From Symbiodinium natans (lineage: Eukaryota > Sar > Dinophyceae > Suessiales > Symbiodiniaceae), in NCBI GenBank assembly GCA_905221605.1, contig CAJNDS010002401.1, forward strand, positions 364,542 through 428,541: DNA of 64,000 nt, read 5' to 3'. Of the stretch, positions 20,174-30,005 are shown piece after piece. The notes under the pieces were generated by a model. That model had not been told where the DNA came from. It saw only the letters and a list, made by a program, of their open reading frames with translations, and made no database searches. The first letter of the stretch is position 1; each line of letters begins with the position of its first letter. The translations under genes were made by a program, and so were the position numbers.

Positions 20174-20794
20174 TTACATCATGGCGCAACCATCTCCCTT
20201 CGCGTTCTTTGCTCGCTCACTACGCAGCCGCTCCTCGCGCTCGCGCTTCTCCTCCTGTCGCTCCTGCCGCTCCCTCTCCTCTGCTTTGGCCTCCCTCTCC
20301 TCTTTTTTGGCCTCCGCTGCCCTGGCAGCAGCCTCGGTTGTTTTTGCCGCGGCAATTGCGATTCTTGCTTCTTCCGCCTTGCCTCTGGCCTTTGCGTCCT
20401 CCACTTGTACTGCGCGGTTGGCTTCTATCTCTGCCTTTTGTTTGCTGGACTCAGCCTCCAGTGCCCTAACATATAGCCGGCCCCGATGGTATTCGAACAA
20501 GATGCGAAGGGCGATGGCGGCGAGGGCAAGGCCTGCAAGATAGGGGGCAAGCTGGATGCACGTTGGAGCTAGCATTAAGATGGTCGTTCGAATCTCAGCA
20601 ACGAAGTCCAAGATGGTCGCTCGAATCTCAGCAACGAGGACAACAGGGTCACTGCGCATCAGCATCGCGAGGCTGAGCAGTGCGAACACACCGATTTGGA
20701 CAAGCTGGACAGTCTCCGAAGGCCTCTGATTCTGCGCTTGGTGTTGCTGTCCCGAAGGGACAAGCGAGACACCAAGCGATTGGACAAGCGACAT
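20174..20794 (-). CDS. Intronless membrane/coiled-coil protein, 206 aa
   Basis: Uninterrupted frame of 206 codons from the first ATG (20794) to a stop at 20174; upstream frame continues six codons without ATG, and an AG|C acceptor exists just before, so this may also be a last exon. Residues about 25-50 (VQLVQIGVFALLSLAMLM) and 80-98 (APYLAGLALAAIALRILF) are hydrophobic, consistent with membrane insertion. From about residue 110 it is a long charged helix of alternating Glu/Ala/Lys/Arg (KAEEARIAIAAAKTTEAA, then RERQERQEEKREREERLRSE) predicted to be a coiled coil or single alpha-helix. It ends GDGCAMM. Amino-acid composition is unlike the repeat-derived frames nearby. No family recognised. The strand matches the LRR genes. 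Confidence 0.75.
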   Translation of the reverse strand: MSLVQSLGVSLVPSGQQHQAQNQRPSETVQLVQIGVFALLSLAMLMRSDPVVLVAEIRATILDFVAEIRTTILMLAPTCIQLAPYLAGLALAAIALRILFEYHRGRLYVRALEAESSKQKAEIEANRAVQVEDAKARGKAEEARIAIAAAKTTEAAARAAEAKKEEREAKAEERERQERQEEKREREERLRSERAKNAKGDGCAMM

Positions 20795-21069
20795 GATAAG
20801 CTGTGATGCCAACTGTCCGGCAATTACTAGCTATCAGGACAAGGGGGGACCAGTCTTTGAGCCAGCTCGGCCATGAAACTGCAGCTTCCGCCTTGATTCT
20901 TGGAGTTCAGCTTAGGGAGCAGAGAGGCACCCCTAAACACTTTCAGGGTTTAGGGTTTAGGGTTTAGGGTTCAGGGCTCCTATACTGCCAGGCGGCTCGG
21001 GGTTTCAAGAGAGTATTGTCCGTGCACAAACCTGGAGCCTTGAAGGAGTTCCTAGGGTCAGGTGCTTAC

Positions 21070-21146
21070 AGGGCTGTGGTTGGGTTGGAGGAGGCTTTCG
21101 TCTCCGCCACCCTTCAGGGATCCGAAATCCTCCTTTGAGGCCAGGC
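21070..21146 (-). CDS. Exon, gene E copy A (LASKEDFGSLKGGGDESLLQ)
   Basis: Acceptor TTCCCGTAG|GC, donor AGCCCT|GTAAGC (consensus), 25 codons starting LASKEDFGSLKGGGDESLLQ. The acceptor side (AG|GCCTGGCCTCAAAGG) is conserved in copy B near 28768, but the rest of the exon has diverged there. Confidence 0.5.
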
Positions 21147-21326
21147 CTACGGGAATCCCGTGAGGATTTTCGGACGACAAAAGGGTTGAGAGTGGAATCC
21201 GGCGCCCTAAACCTACTGCTGTTATGGGCTTCAGGTTAGGGGCCACGGGAGGCTCCCAAGCTCTTATTTCTAAACCCAAACCCCTGCTTAGGGTTGAGGC
21301 AGTTCTCGGCCTTGCTTGTGCCTGAC

Positions 21327-21357
21327 GGCCGATGAGGTTCCCTCAAACTGGCTCCGA
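21327..21357 (-). CDS. Exon, gene E copy A (RSQFEGTSSA)
   Basis: Acceptor GCATCAAG|T, donor TCGGCC|GTCAGG. It reads RSQFEGTSSA. In copy B (29031-29061) the same ten residues are encoded with two synonymous changes and the splice sites are kept, which is direct support for coding. Confidence 0.65.
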
Positions 21358-21625
21358 CTTGATGCACTTGGCGTGGGTGGCCGCTGAAGAATCCCAAACC
21401 ATCGTAAGCCCCAGCAGAGAAACCCTGAAACCACCTAAACATTCTTCCTGCTTTAAACCCTAAACCCCGAACCCTGAAACCTGTGCCCTTAAACTCTAAA
21501 CCCTAAGACCTAAACCGGAAACCTCACTCGCATTGGATTCTCCAAGCCCCTCAATTATTAACATATTATTTGTGAATATCATGGCATTTCAAAAGGATGG
21601 TCAACCTTGGACAAATCACGTAGTT

Positions 21626-21790
21626 TTGATATTATAGACTCCAATGATAATAATATTGATGATAATATTATAGACTCTAATGATAATAATATTATAGACT
21701 CTAATGATAACAATATTATAGACTCTAATGATAATAATATTATTGACTCTAATGATAATAATATTATTGACTCTAATGATAATAATATAA
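21626..21790. repeat. 24-bp AT-rich tandem repeat
   Basis: About six and a half copies of a unit containing GACTCTAATGATAATAATAT, very AT-rich in an otherwise GC-balanced window. Both strands give repetitive open frames that are products of the array. It has no counterpart in copy B and so was inserted or amplified after the duplication. Confidence 0.9.
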
Positions 21791-22254
21791 CTTTTTTGCA
21801 CATTCTGCCGGGCTCATCATGCCGGGCAGCCTGCACCGAGATGTCCCGAAGGCTTCGGACGTGTTTACATTGGGCTTAGGGGGTTTAGGGTTTAGGGTTT
21901 AGGGTTTAGGGTTTAGGGTTTAGGGCTAACTGTGAGTGTTTATTGGGTGCAAAGGGCTTGTATCCGGCTGATAGTGGTTGATAAGGTTTTGGAGCTTCTC
22001 GAGGCATTGAGAGCCCCAAAGCCTGAAGCTCTGTAAACCCCAAGACTCCAAAAACAAGCTATGCTTTCGACGGGAAATCTTCCGAAATCTGCTTTGGCCA
22101 TCTCGAGATTAAACCCCATAAGCCCCAAAACCACCCAAAACCCAAACCTTAAAGCCACGGGGGGGCTTTCCAGGTGTCGGGCGGCTTGGTTTGAGTATGC
22201 CCCGTCCCACCGGCCGGTGGATCCCGCTTCGCGTCTTTCGGGGGTGTAGAGTTT

Positions 22255-22470
22255 AAGGGCCTTTAAGGGTATAGGAGATATAGGGATAGGGATAGGGTTT
22301 AGGGATAGGGTTTAGGGATTAGGGTTTAGGGTTAAGGGTTAAGGGTTTAGGGTTTAGGGTTTAGGGTTTAGGGTTTAGGTTTAAGGTTTAGGGTTTAGGT
22401 TTTAGGGTTTTAGGTTTTATATAGGGCTTAGGGTTTAGGTTTTAGGGTTCAGGGTTTAGGGATTGGGGTT
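22255..22470. repeat. Degenerate TTTAGGG block
   Basis: A mix of TTTAGGG, GATAGGG, TTAAGGG and TTTTAGG units over about 215 bp, in the corresponding place of copy A to the long array at 30006 in copy B. Confidence 0.9.
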
Positions 22471-22728
22471 TAGGGGGCTATTTCGGCTATTTGGGTTGCT
22501 GACTTGGGTCAGTTCTCTGCTAAAAGAAGCGGAACCCAGCTCGAGGGTTCGAAGGCAGCCCTCGCCTCTTCAACCGATCCCCCAAAAAGGGGCGCTTAGG
22601 GTTTAGGGTTTAGGGTTTAGGGTTTAGGGTTTAGGGTTTAGGGTTCCTTGACAAGCCAATAAGCACCACAAGGCCTGGCTATCACTTAGCTAGAAGTCCT
22701 TCATGTCCACCTGAATCCTACACCCTAC

Positions 22729-22762
22729 ATATTCGGGAGGTTCTTCTGTAGGGTGAACCCCA
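22729..22762 (-). CDS. Exon, gene E copy A (GVHPTEEPPEY)
   Basis: Acceptor ACCCTCAG|T, donor GAATAT|GTAGGG, reading GVHPTEEPPEY. Copy B (30518-30551) reads GVLPIEEAPEY with the same splice positions and length. Confidence 0.6.
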
Positions 22763-23011
22763 CTGAGGGTTCCCTCCATAGGGTTCCAAGGGCCCTCGGG
22801 AGTTGTAGGGTTTGTAGCTTGCAGGGCAAAAAAGGGTGCCAGGGCATCGGGACGTAGGCTTCTGCCGGGCGTCGACTATCTGAGAAGTTGGGCTTGGGCG
22901 GGTTGCACAAAGGGTTACCCTTTAGGGTTTAGGGTTTAGGGTTTAGGGTTTAAGGTTTAGAATTCAGGGTTTAGGGTTCAGGTTTCCCCCACAAAAAAAC
23001 TTTTGGAAGAC

Positions 23012-23056
23012 CTCAGCGGCTCGGCACGCCTCAATGGTGCCGTCGGTTTCCTCCAG
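23012..23056 (-). CDS. Exon, gene E copy A (LEETDGTIEACRAAE)
   Basis: Acceptor CACAAAGCAG|CTG, donor GCTGAG|GTCTTC, 15 codons. The copy at 32210-32254 differs at two positions, both synonymous (Thr ACC/ACA, Ala GCT/GCC), while the introns around it have diverged strongly. Confidence 0.75.
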
Positions 23057-23420
23057 CTGCTTTGTGCTGCTACTATATGTCTGTATGTAGTTTTATGACT
23101 TTGATTCCGTTATGTTGCTTACATACTTTTTGGGGCGAAGGGCGAGGATTAGGGTTAAAGTGCTGAAAGGAGTTAGGGTTTGCAGGGTTTGGGCTTGTAA
23201 GGAGTCAAGGCTGAGGGCTCATGAGGGTAGGGTGTATGTAGGTCTGTAGGTTTTACGTACAGCAGTGATAGGGGGGGCCACCGTGTTGGGGTGGTTTCAG
23301 GTTTGGGTTTACAGGGTTATTGAGGCTCCAGGGGGTTGAGGGTTTTTTGAAATTCCTAGCGACAAACAGCTCGAATGCTTCTGGCCTCTCGGAATCCCAA
23401 GAAAGTCTAGGTTCATGTGC

Positions 23421-23447
23421 ATCCTCGGCTCCCACGTAAGCCTTAGC
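23421..23447 (-). CDS. Exon, gene E copy A (AKAYVGAED)
   Basis: Acceptor CTTACAAACC region then GTAAG|GCT, GC donor GAGGAT|GCACAT, nine codons. Copy B (32986-33012) reads AEAYVGVQD with both splice sites kept. It lies 287 bp downstream of the stop of LRR gene 1. Confidence 0.6.
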
Positions 23448-23733
23448 CTTACAAACCCTACAGCCCGAAACTCTGAACCGCAGCCCGCCATGTTCAGGGC
23501 GCTGCTTGGTTTTTTTGGGGCTTGGCCCGAGTCTCAACCAGTCATGACCACAGAGTTGCTTTAAGGACAGCGAGACCCTGAAACCCCGAAACCCTAAACC
23601 CCTAAACCCGAAACCTTCCAAGGAGAGGTGCAGAGTATATTTTGGGCGTCTATATCCGTACAAAGCCCCAAATGTGCCCTCCTCTAGTACAAAAGAACAG
23701 GTATGTGACGCGATCAGCTCCTTCTTTTGCGCT

Positions 23734-26700
23734 TCAAGCACTTGGCCCCAGGGTCGCCAACTCCACAGACTCCTCCTCAGTGGCACCAGCACTTCCAGCC
23801 GTGCTGGCCATGCTTCCCATGAGGCCGACCGCCAGGCAGCTCGCAAGGCTCAGCAGCCACATGCCGGACATCTCGGAAGTCCAGGCGAACCAGTTCTGAA
23901 AGAGCAGGAGCACCACCACGCTGGCCATCATGTACTTCCTGGACATGCTTGCTGTCTCGCCTTCTTCCAATTCTGGCACGTCGGCTCCGAAGACGCGCTG
24001 CCCCACACGGAAAACGCGCAGGTTCAGCGTGACCGCAAGGGCCGCTGCGGGCAGCAACAGAGGAATCAAGGGGGCCCAGATCAGCAGCACCTCTGCCAAT
24101 GTGACCAAGAAGGTTGCCTGCTGCGCCCTGTCGAGGTTTCGGCTGGTGCACATCTTCCACCGGACACCCAGCAATCGCAGGGGAGCGAAGTAGAGTGAAC
24201 CGTCCTCCTTGACAGAGAGCTTCCACAGCACCACCGTTATCACTGGTTGCAGCAAGGCACGCTGGATCATCTTGCTCAGGAGCAGCGGAGCCAGAGTGCC
24301 CACCACAGACCTCGCGCAAGCGTCCGTGGCCCACCACCGAACGTTCTCACCGCATAAGTCAGCGACGGGCTCAAGAAGTTGATGCTCTCCCAAGCTGATG
24401 TTGAACTGCTTGTACTCCTCCGAAGCTACATTGCAGACATTCCAATACCTCGTCCACCCACGCTGGCAGTGCTCGCTGAGGTAGATCGTGTAGAGAGCGG
24501 CGTTGAGCCACATGGTGGATGTCCGGGCGGCCATGAGAAGCATCGATCGGCGGATGCGCGAGCGCTGCGACATCATGGCGGCCAACTTTGGCGTGACAAG
24601 CATGTCCACCAGCATCATGACTAAGGCAGCTTGATTCTTGATGGCCCAGAGCACCCAGGGCCTCGTCAGGAGCTGGTTTTGCTGTGGCAGTGTGCTCATG
24701 AAGGCATACGCCATGGAGGGTGCCGACAGGAGAAGAACCAACCCCAGCCACACAATCCACCACAGCGCCTTGCTGGTCTTGGCGCTTGGGCGGCCTGGGC
24801 GTGCGCCGCGGTGTTTCTTAGGCTTTGGCACGTGCCGCAAGAGCCACGCGGAGCCTAAGCTCCAAACGGACCACGTGCAGCCAAGCCATGGTTCGCAGTC
24901 TGGACTCTGGAAGTAGGCAACGGTGCTCTTCAGGAAATCGTCTCCACACCCATCGTAGTAAAAAGATCCAAACACGTAGAGACAAAACAGCACCAGTGTG
25001 AGAGGGGCGAAGAGACCACTTGCCGTGACGAGGAACCGGTGAGAGATTTCAGTTTCGTCCTCGAGCGCCTCTGTGATTTGCAGGTGATGCCAACTGCCCA
25101 GAACAAAGCGCCAAGCCCCTACAAAAAACAGCGCCAAAGCCGCAAACCGACAGCATAAAAGCCGCACAGTGGAGACGGAAACGTAAAGGAACGGTTGTTG
25201 CTCCACCTTTGCGACCCAGTCCGGCAACTTCGTTGATGGATCTCCCAACATGTTGCCGATGACTACCAGCGATCTCAAGGATTCCGGATCAGCAGTTACG
25301 TCGCGAGGAGCTCCACAAGACAAGCGATTGCCGTGCAGGAGAAGCGTTGGGCCTCTCGCAGCAGCCTTTTCACACATATGAACACGCTCCGGGCAAGCAT
25401 CCTGGAACATCTGCCTTTGCTTCTGACCCAGGTCCGGTTTCCACTCGAATGGTAACATGCCTACGACTGCACACGTGAACTCCATGGAGCCATAACCGGC
25501 ATCTTCCACGATCATGCTGAAAGAGTCGTCGTTCGTGCAGCCGTTTGTCAAGTTCAGCTCTGGAACTGGCCCCGTTAAAGCATTTGCGTGCGCTGACAGG
25601 AACGCAAGCTGCTCGAAAGACCCGACATCTGCGGGAATTTGGCCGGACAGCTTATTCTGATGGAGCGTCAAGACTTTCAAGAAGCGCATTGCCGGAAGCC
25701 CCCTGGGGATCTCTCCAGTCAAGCAATTCTCATGTAGAGTCAATACTCTTAGAGATGCCATGGCTGACAGGCACTGTGGGATGCGGCCGCTCAGATGGTT
25801 TTTGTGCAGATACAGCGTGGTAAGGTTCCGCAGTTGACAAAAGTGCTCGATGGCTCGGAGCCTGTTGCTTTGCAGAAGCAACACCTCAAGGCTTGGCAGA
25901 GCCGGGCCTGTGACGAAATCTTGGAGCTTGTTGTGCTGTAGATAGAGCCGCTTGAGCTTGGCGAGCTGTCCAACACTCTGGGGCAGCTCGGTAAGGAAGT
26001 TCCTATCAGCCTGCAAAACCTCTAAGCTGCCGAGCCTGCCAATTGCGTCAGGCAGCTCTACCAGGCTGTTGTTGCGAAGGTCAAGCTCCATCAGTTTCAT
26101 CAGACTGCCCAGTGACTTGGGGATGCTCTTCAGCTGGTTGTACCTCAAATTCAACCCCTTCAGCCGCGTCAAGCTGCCTAGCGACTCCGGGATGCTCTTC
26201 AGCAAGTTGTGACTCAAATCAAGGTTCCTCAGCCCCCTCGAGCTGCCCATCGACTCGGGGATGCTCTTCAGCTGGTTATGCCTCAGTTGAAGCTGCGCCA
26301 GCTGCGTCAAGCTGCCCAGCGACTCGGGGATGCTCTTCAGCTGGTTGTGGCTCAAGTCAAGCTCCAACAGATTCATCAGGCTGCCCAGCGACCCGGGAAT
26401 GCTCTCAAGCCGGTTGTCGTTCAAATCAAGTTTCCACAGCCTCATGAAGCTTCCCACCGACTCTGGGATGCTCTCCAGCCGGTTGTCGTTCAAAGCAAGC
26501 TCCTTCAGCCGTGTCAAGCTGCCCATCGACTCTGGGATGCTCTTCAGCTGGTTGCGCCCCACATCAAGCCACAGCAGCTGCGTCAAGCTGCCCAGCGACT
26601 CGGGGATGCTCTCCAGCTGGTTGTGCCTCAAACTCAGCCCCTTCAGCCAAGTCATGTTGCCCAGCGACTCTGGGACGCTCTTCAGTTGGTTATAGCTCAA

Positions 26701-27957
26701 ATCAAGCTGCCCCAGCCTCGTCAAGATGCCCATCGACTCTGGGATGCTCTCCAGCTGGTTGTCGTTCAACAAAAACTTCTCCAGCCTCGTCAAGCTGCCC
26801 AAAGACTCGGGGATGCTAGTCAGCTGGTTGTGGCTCAAATCAAGCTGCTGCAGCCACGTCAAGCTGCCCATCGACTCAGGGATGCTCTCCAGCTGGTTGC
26901 TCCTCAAGTCAAGCCACGTCAGCTGCGTCAATCTGCCCAGCGACTCGGGGATGCTCTTCAGCTGGTTGTGCTCCAAACTCTGCCCCTTCAGCCGCGTCAA
27001 GCTGCCCATCGACTCGGGGATGCTCTTCAGTTGGTTGTAGCTCAAATCAAACCGCTCCAGCTTCGTCAAGCTGCCCAGCGACTCGGGGATGCAATTCAGC
27101 TGGTTGCGCCTCAAGTCAAGCCGCGCCAGCTGCGTCAAGCTGCCCAACGACTCCGGGATGCTCTTCAGCTGGTTTTCCTTCAAATCAAGCCACGTCAGCC
27201 GCGTCAAGCTGCCCATCGACGCGGGGATGCTCTCCAGCCGGTTGAGCCTCAAATCAAGCCATGTCAGCTCCGTCAAGCTGCCCAGCGACTCTGGGATGCT
27301 CTTTAGAACGTTGACGCTTAAATCAAGCTCCCTCAGCCACGTCAAGCTGCCCAGCGACTCGGGAATGCTCTGCAGCCGGTTGTTGTTCAAATCCAAGCCC
27401 CCCAGCCTCGTCAAGCTTCCCATCGACTCTGGGATGCTCTCCAGCTGGTTGTCGTTCAAAAACAAACTCTCCAGCCTCGTCAAGCTTCCCATCGACTCGG
27501 GGAGGCTCTTTAGCTGGTTGTGGTTCAAATCAAGCTCCTGCAGCCACGTCAAGTTGCCCATCGACTCAGGGATGCTCTTCAGCTGGTTGCGCCCCAAGTC
27601 AAGCCACATCAGCTGCGTCAATCTGTCCAGCGACTCGGGGATACTCTTCAAATGGTTGTAGTTCAAATCAAGATGCGTCAGCTTCGGCAAACTTCCGACG
27701 GACCCCAGACTCTTCAGCCGGTTGTGGCTTAAATCAAGCTGCTCCAGCCACATCAGTTCACTCAAAGACTCAGGGACCTCCCTCAACTCCGTGTCGCTCA
27801 GGTCGAGCCGCACCAAGTGGCCCTGGTTGCACTCAACCCTTGGCCCCACGCAGGGCGTCCCCTCGTGTTGCGGAAAGAGCTCCCTGAGAACCCGGAGCTC
27901 TTCAGGCGACAGGGCCGCCGCAGCGACCACACAGAGCAGGCTCAGGAGGGATGACAT
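23734..27957 (-). CDS. LRR gene 1: LRR-ectodomain polytopic membrane protein, 1407 aa
   Basis: Single open frame without introns. The start ATG at 27957 aligns with the starts of genes 2-4; an in-frame ATG at 27972 would add five residues. It begins MSSLLSLLCVVAAAALS, a signal peptide, then a Cys-bounded cap (CVGPRVEC). About 33 leucine-rich repeats follow: some 27 of the 23-residue type (consensus LGSLTRLxxLDLxxNQLKSI then PES), two irregular ones, and four of the plant type with LSGxIP. After a segment with paired Cys (residues about 810-935) come about ten hydrophobic segments in the last 470 residues. LRRs generally bind protein or glycan ligands, so a surface or endomembrane receptor is likely but not shown. 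It has 13 more 23-residue LRRs than its paralogues, accounting for its extra 300 residues. No kinase or other signalling domain is seen. Confidence 0.97.
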   Translation of the reverse strand: MSSLLSLLCVVAAAALSPEELRVLRELFPQHEGTPCVGPRVECNQGHLVRLDLSDTELREVPESLSELMWLEQLDLSHNRLKSLGSVGSLPKLTHLDLNYNHLKSIPESLDRLTQLMWLDLGRNQLKSIPESMGNLTWLQELDLNHNQLKSLPESMGSLTRLESLFLNDNQLESIPESMGSLTRLGGLDLNNNRLQSIPESLGSLTWLRELDLSVNVLKSIPESLGSLTELTWLDLRLNRLESIPASMGSLTRLTWLDLKENQLKSIPESLGSLTQLARLDLRRNQLNCIPESLGSLTKLERFDLSYNQLKSIPESMGSLTRLKGQSLEHNQLKSIPESLGRLTQLTWLDLRSNQLESIPESMGSLTWLQQLDLSHNQLTSIPESLGSLTRLEKFLLNDNQLESIPESMGILTRLGQLDLSYNQLKSVPESLGNMTWLKGLSLRHNQLESIPESLGSLTQLLWLDVGRNQLKSIPESMGSLTRLKELALNDNRLESIPESVGSFMRLWKLDLNDNRLESIPGSLGSLMNLLELDLSHNQLKSIPESLGSLTQLAQLQLRHNQLKSIPESMGSSRGLRNLDLSHNLLKSIPESLGSLTRLKGLNLRYNQLKSIPKSLGSLMKLMELDLRNNSLVELPDAIGRLGSLEVLQADRNFLTELPQSVGQLAKLKRLYLQHNKLQDFVTGPALPSLEVLLLQSNRLRAIEHFCQLRNLTTLYLHKNHLSGRIPQCLSAMASLRVLTLHENCLTGEIPRGLPAMRFLKVLTLHQNKLSGQIPADVGSFEQLAFLSAHANALTGPVPELNLTNGCTNDDSFSMIVEDAGYGSMEFTCAVVGMLPFEWKPDLGQKQRQMFQDACPERVHMCEKAAARGPTLLLHGNRLSCGAPRDVTADPESLRSLVVIGNMLGDPSTKLPDWVAKVEQQPFLYVSVSTVRLLCCRFAALALFFVGAWRFVLGSWHHLQITEALEDETEISHRFLVTASGLFAPLTLVLFCLYVFGSFYYDGCGDDFLKSTVAYFQSPDCEPWLGCTWSVWSLGSAWLLRHVPKPKKHRGARPGRPSAKTSKALWWIVWLGLVLLLSAPSMAYAFMSTLPQQNQLLTRPWVLWAIKNQAALVMMLVDMLVTPKLAAMMSQRSRIRRSMLLMAARTSTMWLNAALYTIYLSEHCQRGWTRYWNVCNVASEEYKQFNISLGEHQLLEPVADLCGENVRWWATDACARSVVGTLAPLLLSKMIQRALLQPVITVVLWKLSVKEDGSLYFAPLRLLGVRWKMCTSRNLDRAQQATFLVTLAEVLLIWAPLIPLLLPAAALAVTLNLRVFRVGQRVFGADVPELEEGETASMSRKYMMASVVVLLLFQNWFAWTSEMSGMWLLSLASCLAVGLMGSMASTAGSAGATEEESVELATLGPSA

Positions 27958-28008
27958 GGCGGGGGGGCACATGGGTTGTCTTTGAGGCCTCTTGTGTCTT
28001 GTGAAGGG

Positions 28009-28052
28009 ATGCCTGAGCCTCACGAGTTCCAAAGGTCAAGTTTCAGAGGCAT
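28009..28052 (-). promoter_or_regulatory. Conserved 5' block of LRR genes (copy at gene 1)
   Basis: GATGCCTGAGCCT and AGGTCAAGTTTCAGAG, a diverged version of the block seen upstream of genes 3 and 4, about 50-95 bases before the start codon. Probably 5' untranslated leader or promoter. Confidence 0.5.
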
Positions 28053-28296
28053 CTGGGGGGGGGTTTCCGAAATAGGGGTATTTGGGGGGTTACTATAAAG
28101 AGGATGATCGTGTTTTGGGGCACATTAGGGGTACCCCTCTGGAAATGCGCATATCAGGCTTAGGCCTTCGGGCGCCTCCTGGTTGCTGACGTCTAGGGGT
28201 GCTTTGGAATCGGTTTAGGGTTTATAGGCTTTCTGCGTGTACTCTGCAGATGTGGTGTCTGGTGGTGGGCATGCTGCTGCGTCTGCGCTGGCACGG

Positions 28297-28443
28297 AACA
28301 GGTATGTGAGAAGAGATCAGCTCCCTCTTTTCCTGGGGCCAAGGCCCTTCAAAGCCCTTCAAAAGCCGTTCTAAAGTGCTTCAAGCGCTTGGCCCCCGAG
28401 TCGCCAACTCCATGGACTCCTCCTCAGATGCCCATGAGGCCGG
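28297..28443 (-). pseudogene. 3' fragment of a sixth LRR gene
   Basis: Matches the 3' end and flank of the LRR genes in the same orientation: AACAGGTATGTGAG, CAAGGCCCTTCAAAGCCCTT, CTTCAAGCGCTTGGCCCC, the codons for the last residues (CCATGGACTCCTCCTCAG) and CCCATGAGGCCG. About 30 bp between the last two are missing relative to gene 1. At 28443 the match jumps straight to sequence homologous to 20868, so nearly the whole gene was deleted. Confidence 0.85.
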
Positions 28444-28884
28444 GCCATGAGACGGCAGTTTCCTCCTTGATTCTTGGAGCCAAGCGAAGGAAAAGGAGTG
28501 GCTAAGGAAAGGGAGTTGCAGATTCAAATTGTTAGGGCTCAAGGTTGGAGATCCTAAACCCTAAACCCTAAACCCTGAACCCTGAACCCCAAGCCCCAAA
28601 CTGAAAACCCTCCTTCGCTCGTCGGAAGAGAAGGTGCTTTGGGCGCTTGGGACTTTCAGGGTTTTAGGGTTTAGGGTTTAGGGTTTTAGGGTTTAGGGTT
28701 TAGGGTTTAGTGGCTCCGGTTGGGTTGGAAAGGGTCTCTCTTCCACTACCAACGGATGTTCCTTTGAGGCCAGGCCTCTGGAAGACCCGCCGTGAGGGTT
28801 TTGGGACAACAGGGTTCAGAGTTGAACCATCAACCCTAAGCACTGAAAGCCCTCCAAAAAACATCTCGCATGGGGTTCAGGTTC

Positions 28885-28979
28885 CCTAAACCCTAGACCC
28901 TAGACCCTAAACCCTAAACCCCAAATCCCAAACCCTAAACCCTAAACCCTAAACCCTAAACCCCAAACCCTAAACCCTA
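28885..28979. repeat. (CCCTAAA)n block
   Basis: Mixed CCCTAAA, CCCTAGA and CCCCAAA heptamers; intron-type DNA of gene E. Confidence 0.9.
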
Positions 28980-29030
28980 GAATAGGACGTCCTTAAGGTT
29001 GTGGCTTCCCCGGCTTGCTTTGTGCCCGAC

Positions 29031-29061
29031 GGCCGACGAGGTTCCCTCAAATTGGCTCCGA
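29031..29061 (-). CDS. Exon, gene E (RSQFEGTSSA)
   Basis: Acceptor ACATCAAG|T, donor TCGGCC|GTCGGG. Same ten residues as 21327-21357 with synonymous differences CAA/CAG and TCG/TCA. Confidence 0.65.
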
Positions 29062-30005
29062 CTTGATGTAAATGGCGAGGGGAGCCCCTGAAGAATCCAA
29101 AACATCGTCAGCCCCAAACAGAGAAACCCTGAACCTCCTGAATTTCCTCTCTAAACCCTGAACCCTAAACCCTGCACCCTTAAACTCCAAACCCTAAACC
29201 CTAAACCACCAAAAGCAAACCTCACTCACATTGGATCCTCCAAAAGGCCCTCTTAAGGCACTTCCTGCGGGCTCGTCATGCCAGGCGCCCGGCAGAGATG
29301 TTCAGGAGGGTTTAGGGTTCAGAGTTTAGGGTTTAGGGTTTCGGACGTGTTTTGTTTTTTTTTACATCGGAGTTAGGGCTTAGGGGGTTTAGGGTTTAGG
29401 GTGTAGCGTTTAGGGTTTAGGGTTGAGGGTTTAGCTATTAGTGTTCATTGGGCGTTTAGGGCTTGTGTCGAGCTTTATAAAATTTTGGAGCTTGTAGAGG
29501 CTTCAGCTCTGTAAGCTATGCCTTCGAAGGGAATCTTCCGAAATCCGCTTTGGTTATCTCGATATCAGAACACCACCTGAAGCCTTAAACTCCCTACAAT
29601 TCCCTTCGAATCCCCCCCCCCTTTAATGCGCCCGGGGAATTACCCCAAACCCTGAACCCTAAATCCCTATAATCCCAAACCCCAAAACCGTAATACCTCA
29701 AGCCCCTAAACCCTGAACTCCAAACCCCTATAAGTCCAAACCCCTAAACCCTAAAGCTGCTAAAGCCGCAAGGGCTTTCCAGGTTTCGGGGGGGGGGGGG
29801 GGGGGCTAAACCCAAAACCTAAACAAACTAACCCTAAACCCTAAACCCTAACCCTACCCTAAACCCGAACCTAACCCTAAACCCTAAACCCTAAGAAGGA
29901 CGGCTTGGCATGGGGGCTGGGGATTTTTTGGGAGTGTGCCCCCTCCAACCGGCCTGCGATTCGGCTTCGCGTCTTGTTTGGGGGTGTAGAGTCGAAGGGT
30001 AGGAG

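Larger units (their letters stand above)
20860..23560. repeat. Segmental duplication, copy A
   Basis: At least nine blocks of 30-100 bp here have diverged counterparts in the same order and orientation at 28441-33075. Examples: GAGGTTCCCTCAAACTGGCT (21334) with GAGGTTCCCTCAAATTGGCT (29038), and CGGCTCGGCACGCCTCAATG (23017, 32215). The copies differ by insertion of telomere blocks and about 2 kb of extra DNA in copy B. Exons conserved in both are listed separately. Confidence 0.85.

Noticed and set aside
20840-20880. Relic dinoflagellate spliced-leader sequence (GAGCTGGCTCAAAG on the minus strand)
   Set aside because: Only about nine bases match the leader's 3' part (TTGGCTCAAG) and the rest does not. 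The GAAGCTCAAGC near the LRR 5' blocks is equally weak.
21579-21879. Open frames reading SLESIILL or DSNDNNII repeats
   Set aside because: Product of the 24-bp tandem array on both strands.
23697-23710. Plus-strand splice donor AACAG|GTATGTG repeated at the LRR 3' flanks (23697, 28298, 42306)
   Set aside because: Its conservation is explained by duplication of the LRR 3' flank on the minus strand. No plus-strand exon precedes it.
26043-27732. Several plus-strand open frames of 100-365 codons over LRR gene 1 (and similar ones over genes 2-5)
   Set aside because: Antisense shadows of the 69-bp LRR units (repeating RLGDALQLV or DSGMLFSWL). The minus strand encodes a perfect LRR protein with conserved paralogues.
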